The position numbers were made by a program, and so were the translations under genes. Positions 37,415-45,577 of a stretch of DNA of 64,000 bases are shown piece after piece. Location: NCBI RefSeq assembly GCF_001424755.1, contig NZ_LMRF01000001.1, positions 1,148,140 through 1,212,139 on the forward strand, written 5' to 3'. This DNA comes from Marmoricola sp. Leaf446. GTDB lineage: Bacteria; Actinomycetota; Actinomycetes; Propionibacteriales; Nocardioidaceae. Each line of letters begins with the position of its first letter. Positions within the stretch are counted from its first letter, which is position 1. Under the pieces are notes generated by a model that ran no database searches, had not been told where the DNA came from, and saw only the letters and a list, made by a program, of their open reading frames with translations.

Positions 37415-38752
37415 ATGGGCAAGCAGGAAGACTTCGTGCTCCGGGCACTCGAGGAGCGCGACGTCCGCTTCGTGCGGCTGTGGTTCACCGACGTGCTGGG
37501 CTACCTCAAGTCGGTGTCGGTCGCGCCGGCCGAGCTCGAGGGCGCCTTCGACGAGGGCATCGGCTTCGACGGCTCCGCCATCGAGGGCTTCACGCGGGTG
37601 ACCGAGGCCGACATGCTGGCCCACCCCGACCCGACGACCTTCCAGCTGCTGCCGTGGCGCGGCGAGGGGCCCTCGACCGCCCGGATGTTCTGCGACATCG
37701 GGATGCCGGACGGCTCCCCGTCGTACGCCGACCCGCGGTTCGTGCTCAAGCGCACCCTGCAGCAGGCGGCCGACAAGGGCTTCACCTTCTACACCCACCC
37801 CGAGATCGAGTTCTACCTCTTCTCCGGCCGTCCCGGCCTGGGCGAGGAGCCGGTGCCGGTCGACCGCAGCGGCTACTTCGACCACACCGCGCAGTCGCGC
37901 GGGGCCGACTTCCGCCGCGAGGCGATCTCGATGCTCGAGTCGATGGGGATCTCGGTGGAGTTCAGCCACCACGAGGGCGGCCCCGGCCAGCAGGAGATCG
38001 ACCTGCGGTACGCCGACGCGCTCTCGACCGCCGACAACATCATGACCTTCCGCACCGTGGTGCGGGAGGTAGCGCTGAGCCAGGGCATCTGGGCCAGCTT
38101 CATGCCCAAGCCGTTCACGACCCACCCCGGCTCGGGGATGCACACCCACGTGTCGCTGTTCGAGGGCGACACCAACGCGTTTTTCGAGGCCGGCGCGGAG
38201 TACCAGCTCTCGCGCACGGCCCGGCACTTCATCGCCGGCCTGCTCAAGCACGCCAGCGAGATCACCGTGCTGACCAACCAGTGGGTCAACTCCTACAAGC
38301 GGCTGATCGGCGGCAGCGAGGCCCCGTCCTACATCTCGTGGGGGCACAACAACCGCTCCGCGATGGTGCGGGTGCCGATGTACAAGCCCAACAAGGCGCA
38401 GTCGACCCGCATCGAGCTGCGCAGCATCGACGCGGCCTGCAACCCCTACCTGGCGTTCGCGGTCATCCTCGCGGCCGGCATGAAGGGCATCGAGGAGGAG
38501 TACGAGCTCCCCCGCGAGGCCGAGGACAACGTCTGGTCGCTCAACGACCGCGAGCGCAAGGCGCTCGGGCTCGAGCAGCTGCCCAAGAACCTCCACGACG
38601 CGATCAAGATCGCCGAGGACTCCGAGCTGCTCGCCGAGACGCTGGGCGAGCACGTCTACGAGTTCTTCCTCCGCAACAAGCGTGCGGAGTGGGAGGAGTA
38701 CCGCGGCCAGGTCTCCGCCTTCGAGCGCGACCGGATGCTGCCGGTCATCTGA
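37415..38752 (+). CDS. glnA2: type I glutamine synthetase (GlnA2-like)
   Basis: This 445-residue GS-I family enzyme has FDGSAIEGF, the metal and ATP motifs EIEFYLF, SGMHTHVSLFE and KPNKAQSTRIELRSIDAACNPYLAFA, and the C-terminal RNKRAEWEEYRGQV. Where adenylylated GS carries the Tyr of NLYDLP, this protein has NLHDAI, so it should not be controlled by GlnE. It corresponds to mycobacterial GlnA2 next to glnE. In Streptomyces, GlnA-like paralogues can use polyamines instead of ammonia, so the true substrate is uncertain. The start is ATG 37415 behind a leaderless-type box. Confidence 0.92.
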   Translation: MGKQEDFVLRALEERDVRFVRLWFTDVLGYLKSVSVAPAELEGAFDEGIGFDGSAIEGFTRVTEADMLAHPDPTTFQLLPWRGEGPSTARMFCDIGMPDGSPSYADPRFVLKRTLQQAADKGFTFYTHPEIEFYLFSGRPGLGEEPVPVDRSGYFDHTAQSRGADFRREAISMLESMGISVEFSHHEGGPGQQEIDLRYADALSTADNIMTFRTVVREVALSQGIWASFMPKPFTTHPGSGMHTHVSLFEGDTNAFFEAGAEYQLSRTARHFIAGLLKHASEITVLTNQWVNSYKRLIGGSEAPSYISWGHNNRSAMVRVPMYKPNKAQSTRIELRSIDAACNPYLAFAVILAAGMKGIEEEYELPREAEDNVWSLNDRERKALGLEQLPKNLHDAIKIAEDSELLAETLGEHVYEFFLRNKRAEWEEYRGQVSAFERDRMLPVI

Positions 38753-38837
38753 CCGCGTCGGCAACCCGCCAGCGGATCGGCGTACCTGAGTAGGAGTACG
38801 CATGCGGGGGAGCGGCGCCCGACGCGAGGGTGGGCCC

Positions 38838-39230
38838 ATGACCACGCGAGAGACCCACGTCACTGACCACGCCGCCGTCAGCAGCCTCGACCTGCCCGAC
38901 GGCGCCCAAGCCGACCTCCGGCTCGCGGGCGAGGCGGTGACCGTGACGGTGCGTGGCGAGCTCGACCTGCACACCGCGTCCTGCCTGCGCCAGACGCTCG
39001 AGGCCGCGGTCTGCGAGGAGGCCGACCTGGTGCTGGTGCACCTCGACGAGGTCACCTTCATGGACTCCACCGCGCTGGGGGTGCTGGTCGGCGCCTGGAA
39101 GGCGCAGACCGCGCGCGGTCGCCGGCTCGAGGTGGTCTGCAGCCGGCCCGAGCCGCTGAAGCTGCTGCGGCTCACCGGCCTGGACGGCGTGCTGGACGTG
39201 CACCCCGGCGCCCCGGTGGCCCCGTCGTGA
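38838..39230 (+). CDS. STAS-domain anti-sigma factor antagonist
   Basis: The 130-residue protein contains a STAS domain (about 25-125) with the conserved phosphorylatable serine S77 in TFMDSTALGVLVG. Such proteins bind anti-sigma factors and are controlled by serine phosphorylation. No sigma or anti-sigma gene is adjacent. ATG 38838 follows GAGGGTGGG. The stop overlaps the GTG of the next membrane-protein gene, so the two are coupled. The 85 bp upstream contain a GCGTAC/GTACGC inverted repeat near 38780-38801. Confidence 0.88.
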   Translation: MTTRETHVTDHAAVSSLDLPDGAQADLRLAGEAVTVTVRGELDLHTASCLRQTLEAAVCEEADLVLVHLDEVTFMDSTALGVLVGAWKAQTARGRRLEVVCSRPEPLKLLRLTGLDGVLDVHPGAPVAPS

Positions 39231-39625
39231 GCGGGCGCGACCCGCGTCCGTTGCTCGCCGTGGCGGGCTGGGTCGGGGCGGTGGCCGGGGCCGTCTGCGT
39301 GCTGGCCGGGGTGGTGGTGCTGACGGAGGGCGGCGAGGACGTCGCCGGGCTGGGGCCGGCGGTGTTCCTCGTGCTCGCGGTCATGGGGGGCGTGGGCATC
39401 GCGCTCGCCGTCACCGTGCTCCGGCTGCGGTCGACGCGCACCCGGGCCGCGGCGGTGGTCGGCCTCGTCCTGGGCCTGGCCGTGATCCCGATCTGGAACG
39501 CCGGGATGGGCGTCCTCTCGGCCCCGCTGCCCGCGTGGGTCGGCGTGCTGCAGCTCCCGGTGCCCCTGGTCGTGATCGGCCTGTCGGTCGTGGCGCTGGT
39601 GTGGTCGCGCCGGGAGCCGGTGTGA
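39227..39625 (+). CDS. small four-helix membrane protein
   Basis: The 132-residue protein has about four hydrophobic segments (residues 11-32, 42-63, 75-92 and 104-126) and short basic loops (RLRSTRTRA). The GTG overlaps the STAS stop, and its own TGA overlaps the next GTG. No catalytic residues are seen and no family is recognised. Coupling to the STAS gene suggests a membrane partner. Confidence 0.7.
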   Translation: MSGRDPRPLLAVAGWVGAVAGAVCVLAGVVVLTEGGEDVAGLGPAVFLVLAVMGGVGIALAVTVLRLRSTRTRAAAVVGLVLGLAVIPIWNAGMGVLSAPLPAWVGVLQLPVPLVVIGLSVVALVWSRREPV

Positions 39626-40011
39626 CTCCCCGGCGGGCCCGGCAGCTGCTCCTCGTCGCCGCCGCCGGGACCACCGCGACCGGCTTCGTGATGCTGATGG
39701 TGATGCTCTGGGCCGGGGAGAGGTCCAGCGAGGTGGGCGGCATGGACGGCGCGGGCTACGGCTGGACGGCCGTGCTCCTGCTGCTCGCCGGGCTGCCGAC
39801 GCTGGTGCTCGGGAGCGTGGCGTGGCTGCTGCTGCGGCGCCCCGCCACGGCCGGCACCCTGTGCTCGCTGGGGGGCGTCGTGGTGCTCTTCGGCGGGTCC
39901 GCCGCCTTCGGGATGCTGGCGGGGGTGCTGGGCGTCCTCGCCGGCGCGGTCGGGATCGCCCTCATCGGTCTGGGTGTCGTGGGCGGGCACGACTGGACTC
40001 CCGCGCGGTAG
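39622..40011 (+). CDS. small four-helix membrane protein
   Basis: The 129-residue protein has about four transmembrane segments and a basic N-terminus (VTPRRARQ), with a WLLLRRP loop in the middle. GTG 39622 overlaps the previous stop. It resembles its neighbour in layout but not clearly in sequence. It is the third gene of the STAS/membrane set. Its stop codon TAG begins the -10-like box of glnE. Confidence 0.7.
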   Translation: MTPRRARQLLLVAAAGTTATGFVMLMVMLWAGERSSEVGGMDGAGYGWTAVLLLLAGLPTLVLGSVAWLLLRRPATAGTLCSLGGVVVLFGGSAAFGMLAGVLGVLAGAVGIALIGLGVVGGHDWTPAR

Positions 40012-40014
40012 GTT
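40009..40014 (+). promoter_or_regulatory. -10 box TAGGTT for leaderless glnE mRNA
   Basis: TAGGTT ends 6 nt before the GTG at 40021. Its first three bases are the TAG stop of the preceding membrane-protein gene. Confidence 0.5.
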
Positions 40015-40020
40015 CGGCGG

Positions 40021-43002
40021 GTGCCCAGCCGAGCCCAGCCCTCCGCGGGCGACCTCGCCCGCCTCGGCTTCCGCGACACCTCGGCGGCCGGGCCGCTGCT
40101 GGCCTCGCTGGGCGGCGCCGCCGGTCCGCTGCTGCCCCTGATCGGCCGCAGCGCCGACCCCGACCAGGCGCTGGCCGCGCTGGTCGACCTCGCCGACGCG
40201 GTCGACGACCGCGACCGGCTGCTGCGTGAGGTCTCCGACGACGAGGGCACCTCGATGCGCCTGCTCAGCGTGCTCGGGGCGAGCCAGGCGCTGGCCGAGC
40301 ACCTGCGCCGCCACCCCGAGCACTGGTCCGACCTGTGCGACCCCAGCCTCGGCTCGACCCGGCCGACCGCCGGCAGCCTGCGCGGCTCGCTGCTCGAGGC
40401 GGTGGGCGCCGACGCCGGCGACACCGAACCGGTCGCCACGCTGCCGTACGCCGAGGCGCTGGACGCGCTGCGCGTGGAGTACCGCCGCCTGCTGCTCGGC
40501 CTCGCCGCCCGCGACCTCGCCCACCACGTCGGTGTCGACGACGTCGCGGCCGAGCTCAGCGACCTCGCCGCCGGCACCCTCGAGGCGGGGCTGGCCGTGG
40601 CCCGCGCCAAGGTCGGCGAGGCCGCCTCGGGCGCCCGGCTGGCGGTCGTGGCCATGGGCAAGTGCGGGGGCCACGAGCTCAACTACGTCTCCGACGTCGA
40701 CGTCGTCTTCGTGGCCGAGGCGGCCGAGGGCGTGGCCGAGACGGTCGCGCTGCGCACCGCCACCCAGCTGGCCTCGACGCTGATGCAGGTCTGCGGCGAC
40801 CACACCCGCGAGGGCACGATCTGGCCGGTCGACGCCAACCTGCGTCCCGAGGGCAAGTCGGGCCCGCTCGTGCGCACCCTGGCCAGCCACGAGGGCTACT
40901 ACGGCCGGTGGGCCAAGACCTGGGAGTTCCAGGCGCTGCTCAAGGCCCGGCCCGTGGCCGGCGACGCGGCGCTCGGGGCGGCGTACGTCGAGATGATCAG
41001 CCCGCTGGTGTGGTCGGCCGCGGAGCGCGACGGCTTCGTCGAGGAGGTGCAGGCGATGCGGCGCCGCGTCGTCGCCCACATCCCCGCCGACCAGACCGAG
41101 CGCCAGCTCAAGCTGGGGTCGGGCGGGCTGCGCGACGTCGAGTTCGCGGTGCAGCTGCTGCAGCTGGTGCACGGTCGCACCGACGAGGAGGTCCGGCCGC
41201 CGACGACCCTCTCGGCGCTCGCCCGCCTCACCGAGCGGGGCTACGTCGGCCGCGAGGACGGCGCCGAGCTGCACGAGGCCTACGCCTTCCTGCGCACCCT
41301 GGAGCACCGGATCCAGCTCTACCAGCTGCGCCGCACCCACGTGGTGCCCGCCGACGAGGACGCCCGCCGGCGGCTCGGCCGCTCGCTGGGCTTCACCAAG
41401 GACCCGGTGCGGGAGCTCGACAAGCTCTGGAACTTCCACCGCCGCGAGGTGCGCCGGCTGCACGAGAAGCTGTTCTACCGGCCGCTGCTCGCCGCCGTGG
41501 CGCGGATGAGCAGCGACGAGGCCCGGCTCAGCCCGGAGGCCGCGACCGAGCGGCTGGCGGCCCTGGGCTACCTCGACCCCAAGGCGGCGCTGCGGCACCT
41601 CGAGGCGCTGACCTCCGGCGTACGCCGCAGCGCGGCCATCCAGCGCACCCTGCTGCCGGCGATGCTGCAGTGGTTCGCCGACGCCCCCGACCCCGACGCC
41701 GGCCTGTTCGGCTTCCGCCGCATCTCCGAGGCGCTGGGCTCGACGCCGTGGTACCTCCGGCTGCTGCGCGACGAGGGCGAGGCGGCGCAGCGGATGGCGC
41801 AGGTGCTGGCCACCAGCCGCTACGCCACCGGGCTGCTGCAGCGCGAGCCGCAGGCGGTGGCGCTGCTGGGCGAGGACGAGCGGCTCGAGCCGCTGGGCCG
41901 GGCCGCGGTGCAGGCCGAGATGGCCGCCGCCGGCCGCCGCCGCGACGATCCTCGCGAGGCGGTGCTGGCGATCCGGGCGATCCGCCGGCGCGAGCTGCTG
42001 CGCATCAGCGTCGCCGACCTGTGCGTGCCGTTCGGGGTCGAGCAGGTCGGCTACGCGCTGACCGACGTCACCAGCGCGACCCTCGAGGCCGCGCTGGCCG
42101 CGGTGGTGCGCGGGGTCGAGGCCTCCCGGGGCGTGGCGATGCCGACCCGGCTGGCGGTCGTGGCGATGGGTCGCTACGGCGGCTTCGAGCTGGGCTACGG
42201 CAGCGACGCCGACGTGATGTTCGTGCACGACCCGCTGCCCGGGGCCGACCCCGCGCAGGCGGCCTCGATGGCGCAGGCGGCGGTCAACGACCTGCGGCGG
42301 CTGCTGGGGGAGCAGGGCAAGGACCCGACGCTGGAGGTCGACGCCGACCTGCGCCCCGAGGGGCGGCAGGGGCCGCTGGTGCGGACGCTGGGGTCCTACG
42401 CCGCCTACTACGCCAAGTGGTCGGCCGTCTGGGAGGCGCAGGCGCTGCTGCGGGCGGCCCCGGTGGTGGGCGACGCCGACGTGCAGGAGCGGTTCACGGC
42501 GCTCGTCGACCCGCTGCGCTTCCCCGCCGACGGGCTCAGCCAGGACGACGTCGTCGAGATCCGCCGCATCAAGGCCCGCGTCGACGCCGAGCGGCTGCCC
42601 CGGGGCGCCGACCCCGCGACGCACTTCAAGCTGGGACGCGGCGGGCTCTCCGACGTCGAGTGGACGGTGCAGCTGCTGCAGATGCAGCACGCCGGCCGCG
42701 TGCCCGAGCTGCGCACCACCAAGACGCTCGAGGCGCTGCGTGTCGCCGTCGAGCACGAGCTGCTCGACGAGGCCGACGCGGAGGGCCTGGTGGAGGCCTG
42801 GCGGTTCGCCAGCCGGGCACGCAACGCCACCGTCCAGGTGCGGGGCAAGCCCGCCGACCAGCTGCCCCGCGACGCCCGGGAGCGAGCCGCCGTGGCCGCG
42901 ATCTTGCAGTACGATCCGGGGGAGTCCGAGGCCATGGTCAACGACTACCTGCGCTCCGCCCGACGTGCCCGTGGCATCGTCGACCGGGTGTTCTGGGGCT
43001 AG
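40021..43002 (+). CDS. glnE: bifunctional glutamine synthetase adenylyltransferase/deadenylyltransferase
   Basis: The 993-residue protein has two nucleotidyltransferase halves. The first (about 210-240) has GGHELNYVSDVDVVFV for removal of AMP; the second (about 715-740) has GGFELGYGSDADVMFV for addition. Each is followed by a helical GlnD/PII-responsive segment (LKLGSGGLRDVEFAVQLLQL and FKLGRGGLSDVEWTVQLLQM). It modifies a GlnA1-type glutamine synthetase. The adjacent GlnA2-like protein lacks the target tyrosine, so the substrate lies outside this window. The start is GTG 40021 after a TAGGTT box. Confidence 0.95.
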   Translation: MPSRAQPSAGDLARLGFRDTSAAGPLLASLGGAAGPLLPLIGRSADPDQALAALVDLADAVDDRDRLLREVSDDEGTSMRLLSVLGASQALAEHLRRHPEHWSDLCDPSLGSTRPTAGSLRGSLLEAVGADAGDTEPVATLPYAEALDALRVEYRRLLLGLAARDLAHHVGVDDVAAELSDLAAGTLEAGLAVARAKVGEAASGARLAVVAMGKCGGHELNYVSDVDVVFVAEAAEGVAETVALRTATQLASTLMQVCGDHTREGTIWPVDANLRPEGKSGPLVRTLASHEGYYGRWAKTWEFQALLKARPVAGDAALGAAYVEMISPLVWSAAERDGFVEEVQAMRRRVVAHIPADQTERQLKLGSGGLRDVEFAVQLLQLVHGRTDEEVRPPTTLSALARLTERGYVGREDGAELHEAYAFLRTLEHRIQLYQLRRTHVVPADEDARRRLGRSLGFTKDPVRELDKLWNFHRREVRRLHEKLFYRPLLAAVARMSSDEARLSPEAATERLAALGYLDPKAALRHLEALTSGVRRSAAIQRTLLPAMLQWFADAPDPDAGLFGFRRISEALGSTPWYLRLLRDEGEAAQRMAQVLATSRYATGLLQREPQAVALLGEDERLEPLGRAAVQAEMAAAGRRRDDPREAVLAIRAIRRRELLRISVADLCVPFGVEQVGYALTDVTSATLEAALAAVVRGVEASRGVAMPTRLAVVAMGRYGGFELGYGSDADVMFVHDPLPGADPAQAASMAQAAVNDLRRLLGEQGKDPTLEVDADLRPEGRQGPLVRTLGSYAAYYAKWSAVWEAQALLRAAPVVGDADVQERFTALVDPLRFPADGLSQDDVVEIRRIKARVDAERLPRGADPATHFKLGRGGLSDVEWTVQLLQMQHAGRVPELRTTKTLEALRVAVEHELLDEADAEGLVEAWRFASRARNATVQVRGKPADQLPRDARERAAVAAILQYDPGESEAMVNDYLRSARRARGIVDRVFWG

Positions 43003-43030
43003 TCGTTGACGAGGTCCCCACCCGCGGCTA

Positions 43031-43078
43031 GATGAAGCTATCATCTTCAGATGTCCTCGATGAAGCCCGTTGCTTCAG
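43031..43078. promoter_or_regulatory. tandem dyad operator of the satD-like gene
   Basis: Two 20-bp dyads of the form GATGAAGC-N6-CTTCAG lie at 43031-43050 and 43059-43078, 28 bp apart. The first spans the promoter -10 region TATCAT and ends just before the ATG at 43051. The second lies inside the first codons. The gene product has a C-terminal helix-turn-helix, so autoregulation by binding both dyads is likely. Confidence 0.65.
43039..43044 (+). promoter_or_regulatory. -10 box TATCAT for leaderless satD-like mRNA
   Basis: TATCAT forms the 6-bp centre of the upstream dyad and ends 6 nt before the ATG at 43051. A repressor bound here would block the promoter directly. Confidence 0.5.
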
Positions 43079-43743
43079 GCTCGGTCGCGGCGGTCGTCAT
43101 CGGTGACGTGGTCGGGTCCCGGGCGGCGGCCGACCGGACCGACCTGCACGCGCGGCTCGCAGCCGCCGTCGCGGAGTCCAACGAGGTGAGCGGACCGCTC
43201 ACCCCCTGGCGGATCACGGTCGGCGACGAGTTCCAGGGCGCCTTCGCGGGCGTGGGTGAGGCGCTGCACGCCGTGCTCCTGCTGCGCACCGCGCTGGCCG
43301 GCGCGCCGGTCGGCGAGGGCCCCGAGCCGGAGCCGGTCGACGTGCGCTTCGGGGTGGGCTGGGGCCCGGTCGCGACGCTGGCCGACGAGCCCCGTGTCGA
43401 GGACGGCCCCGGCTGGTGGGCCGCCCGCGAGGCGGTCGAGGAGGTCAAGCGGTCGGCGCGCCGGGCCGGGTTGCGGCACCGCCGCACGTCGTACCGGCGG
43501 AGCGAGGGCGTGGCCGGCCCCGACCCCGACCTGGTCAACGCCGCGCTGCTCTGTCAGGACGAGGTGGTGGGATCAGCCTCGCCCCGGTCGCTGCGGCTGC
43601 TGGGGGGACTGCTGCAGGGCCGGCCCCAGGCCGACCTCGCCGCGGCCGAGGGCGTCTCCGCCTCGGCGGTCTCCCAGCGGGTGCGGCACGACGGGCTGGC
43701 CGTCGTGGTGGCGGCCGACGCGTTGCTGAGGAGGGTCACGTGA
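43051..43743 (+). CDS. SatD-family protein with C-terminal helix-turn-helix
   Basis: The 230-residue protein has a nucleotide-cyclase-like SatD region at 1-150 (AAVVIGDVVGSRAAADR, WRITVGDEFQGAFAGVGEA, VRFGVGWGPVATL) and a C-terminal helix-turn-helix (about 190-215, QADLAAAEGVSASAVSQRVRHDGL). A short basic linker KRSARRAGLRHRRT joins them. SatD in other bacteria is linked to acid or stress responses and is next to a membrane protein, as here (43740-44474, overlapping GTGA). The leader and first codons contain a tandem dyad operator, suggesting autorepression. Confidence 0.82.
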   Translation: MSSMKPVASGSVAAVVIGDVVGSRAAADRTDLHARLAAAVAESNEVSGPLTPWRITVGDEFQGAFAGVGEALHAVLLLRTALAGAPVGEGPEPEPVDVRFGVGWGPVATLADEPRVEDGPGWWAAREAVEEVKRSARRAGLRHRRTSYRRSEGVAGPDPDLVNAALLCQDEVVGSASPRSLRLLGGLLQGRPQADLAAAEGVSASAVSQRVRHDGLAVVVAADALLRRVT

Positions 43744-44474
43744 GCTGGATCGCGCTGCTGCTGGTGGGGCTGGGCGTCACCGACCTGGTGCGCTCGTGCC
43801 GTCCGCTGGGCGGCCTGGAGGGCTGCGTCGGCGGCTCGCTCGCCGTGCTGCTCGGGCTGCTGGCCGGGCTCACCTCGGTCACCGACGTCGTCGCCCTGCT
43901 GGGGATCGCGGCCGCGGGCGTCGCCTGGGGGCTGACGGTCGACCGCCACCTGCGGGGCGGGAGCGCGGTGCCGCCGCTCGGGGTCGTGGTCGTCGCGGTG
44001 GTGCTGGCGCTGCTGCTCTCCGGCACGGCCGGCGAGGGCGGGGGTGTGGTCGGGTCGTGGGTGGACGGGTCGGGCTTCCCCGGCGTACGCCACCTCAGCG
44101 TGGAGCGGCTGCTGCTGCTCGTCGGGGTGCTGCTGGCCCAGCTCAGCACCGGCAACGTGGTGGTCCGGCTGGTGCTCGCCGTCACCGGCACGGTCGAGCC
44201 CGCCGTCCACGACACGGTCGACGACCCCGAGCAGCAGCTCAAGGGCGGCCGGCTGCTCGGCCCGATGGAGCGGCTGTTCATCGTCGGCCTGGGCCTGGCC
44301 GGCGAGCTCACCGCGGCCAGCATCGTGATCGCGGCCAAGGGGCTGCTGCGCTGGCCCGAGCTGCAGTCGCGGGTGGAGCAGGCGCGGATCCACCGGCTCA
44401 CGGAGTACTTCCTGGTCGGCAGCTTCGTCAGCTGGTTGTTCGCGCTGTCCTGCCTCGCGCTGGCCCGGCTCTAG
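43740..44474 (+). CDS. multi-pass membrane protein paired with SatD (DUF3307-like)
   Basis: The 244-residue membrane protein has about six hydrophobic segments. The motif RLVLAVTGTVEPAVHDTVDDPEQQLKGGRLLGPMERLFIVGLGLAGEL is characteristic of the membrane protein that follows satD, and TEYFLVGSFVSWLFALSCLAL is the last helix. The GTG overlaps the satD stop. Function is unknown. The pair probably forms a stress-response module. Its 3' end overlaps the convergent DUF2237 gene by 4 nt. Confidence 0.8.
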   Translation: MSWIALLLVGLGVTDLVRSCRPLGGLEGCVGGSLAVLLGLLAGLTSVTDVVALLGIAAAGVAWGLTVDRHLRGGSAVPPLGVVVVAVVLALLLSGTAGEGGGVVGSWVDGSGFPGVRHLSVERLLLLVGVLLAQLSTGNVVVRLVLAVTGTVEPAVHDTVDDPEQQLKGGRLLGPMERLFIVGLGLAGELTAASIVIAAKGLLRWPELQSRVEQARIHRLTEYFLVGSFVSWLFALSCLALARL

Positions 44475-44902
44475 CCGTCGAGGCCGCTGAGGTCGCCGGG
44501 CACGTCCACGGCGTGGGTCCGCAGCACCTCGAGGGGGAGCAGCGCCAGCACGGCCGCGTTGGTGGAGGCCAGCACCACGGGCGCCGCCACGCCGTCGGCG
44601 TGGGCCACGCCCCAGTTGCGCGCGGTCACGCACCACCGGTCGCCGGGGACCAGGCCGGGGAAGGCGTAATGCGGGACCGGCGTCGACAGGTCGTTGCCGA
44701 TGGCGCGCTGGTGGGCCAGGAACTCCACCGTCATCACCGCGCAGACGGTGTGGCTGCCGCGGTCCTCGGCGCCGGTGCTGCAGCAGCCGTCGCGGTAGAA
44801 GCCGGTCATCGGCTCGGTGCCGCACGGCTCGAGCGGCCCCCCGACGACGTTGCGCTCCTCGGGGACGGGAGCGGGGTCGTCCGCGGGGTCGTCAGGGCTC
44901 AT
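44471..44902 (-). CDS. DUF2237 family protein
   Basis: The 143-residue cytosolic protein has the DUF2237 signature RNVVGGPLEPCGTEPMTGFYRDGCCSTG, GSHTVCAVMT and PGDRWCVTARNW. The regularly placed cysteines suggest metal or cofactor binding. ATG 44902 is preceded by CATGCT ending 6 nt upstream, a near-match to the leaderless boxes. Function is unknown. Confidence 0.88.
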   Translation of the reverse strand: MSPDDPADDPAPVPEERNVVGGPLEPCGTEPMTGFYRDGCCSTGAEDRGSHTVCAVMTVEFLAHQRAIGNDLSTPVPHYAFPGLVPGDRWCVTARNWGVAHADGVAAPVVLASTNAAVLALLPLEVLRTHAVDVPGDLSGLDG

Positions 44903-44961
44903 GGGGACAGCATGCGCGCCCGGCGCGGGGGTGGCGTACGCCGCGCCGGGTCGGGCTGGCC

Positions 44962-45396
44962 TCAGGAGGCGCCGGGCTCCTCGCCGCTCTCTATGTTGAA
45001 CATCCAGGCCACGCCCCACGGGTCGGTCACCTGGCCGAAGGAGGCACCCCACATCTGCTTCTCCAGCGGCACGTCGACCGTGCCCTTCGCGGCGAACGCG
45101 TCCCACCAGCCCTTGAGCACGGCCTCGTCGGCGGCGTCGCCGCTCAGCGCGACCCCGAAGTCGTTGCCGTTGCGGATCTGCTCGCCGGGAGGGCCGTCGG
45201 AGGCCATCAGCCGGAAGCCGTCGTCGGTGACGAGCAGCGCGTGCATCACGCCCTCGGGCGGCGGCGTCGGGCCGGTCGCGCCCATGTCGCCGAAGGTCAT
45301 CACCTCGAGCTTCCCGCCGAGCACGGACTGGTAGAACTCCATCGCCTCGCGGGCCGTGGTGTCGAAGATCAGGTAGGTGGTCAGGTAGCGGGACAT
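44962..45396 (-). CDS. VOC (glyoxalase/PhnB-like) superfamily protein
   Basis: The 144-residue protein has one PhnB-like domain: [52 protein letters not shown] and [16 protein letters not shown]. It is a metal-dependent-fold protein of unknown substrate. The GAGGAGACCCG ribosome site precedes ATG 45396. It is divergent from glnN. Confidence 0.88.
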   Translation of the reverse strand: MSRYLTTYLIFDTTAREAMEFYQSVLGGKLEVMTFGDMGATGPTPPPEGVMHALLVTDDGFRLMASDGPPGEQIRNGNDFGVALSGDAADEAVLKGWWDAFAAKGTVDVPLEKQMWGASFGQVTDPWGVAWMFNIESGEEPGAS

Positions 45397-45487
45397 CGGG
45401 TCTCCTCGGGGTGCGGGTGCCTCGGCCGGTTGCCGTCGTGGAACCGACCGGGGTGGGTGCTCGGAATCATCGCCCGGGGTGCCGAGG

Positions 45488-45514
45488 GACACGAGCACGA
45501 AACAACCCCGTGAC
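45488..45514 (+). promoter_or_regulatory. GlnR-like operator upstream of glnN
   Basis: Three 5-mers lie at an exact 11-bp period: GACAC (45488), GAAAC (45499) and GTGAC (45510), each separated by 6 bp. This follows the actinobacterial GlnR pattern GTnAC-N6-GaAAC. The site ends 10 bp before a TAGGTT -10 box (45525-45530) and overlaps the -35 region of the type III glutamine synthetase gene. Confidence 0.6.
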
Positions 45515-45524
45515 CTGGCCCGCC

Positions 45525-45530
45525 TAGGTT
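45525..45530 (+). promoter_or_regulatory. -10 box TAGGTT of glnN
   Basis: TAGGTT would give a start near 45537 and a leader of about 41 nt that contains the CAGGAG ribosome site before the ATG at 45578. Confidence 0.45.
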
Positions 45531-45577
45531 CGGCGGGACACGAGCCATCTCGGGCCCCACTCACCCAGGAGTTCCCC

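Noticed and set aside
39172-43044. Very long minus-strand open frame across glnE
   Set aside because: The plus strand encodes a complete GlnE with both nucleotidyltransferase motifs. The opposite frame has no recognisable domain and arises from high third-position GC.
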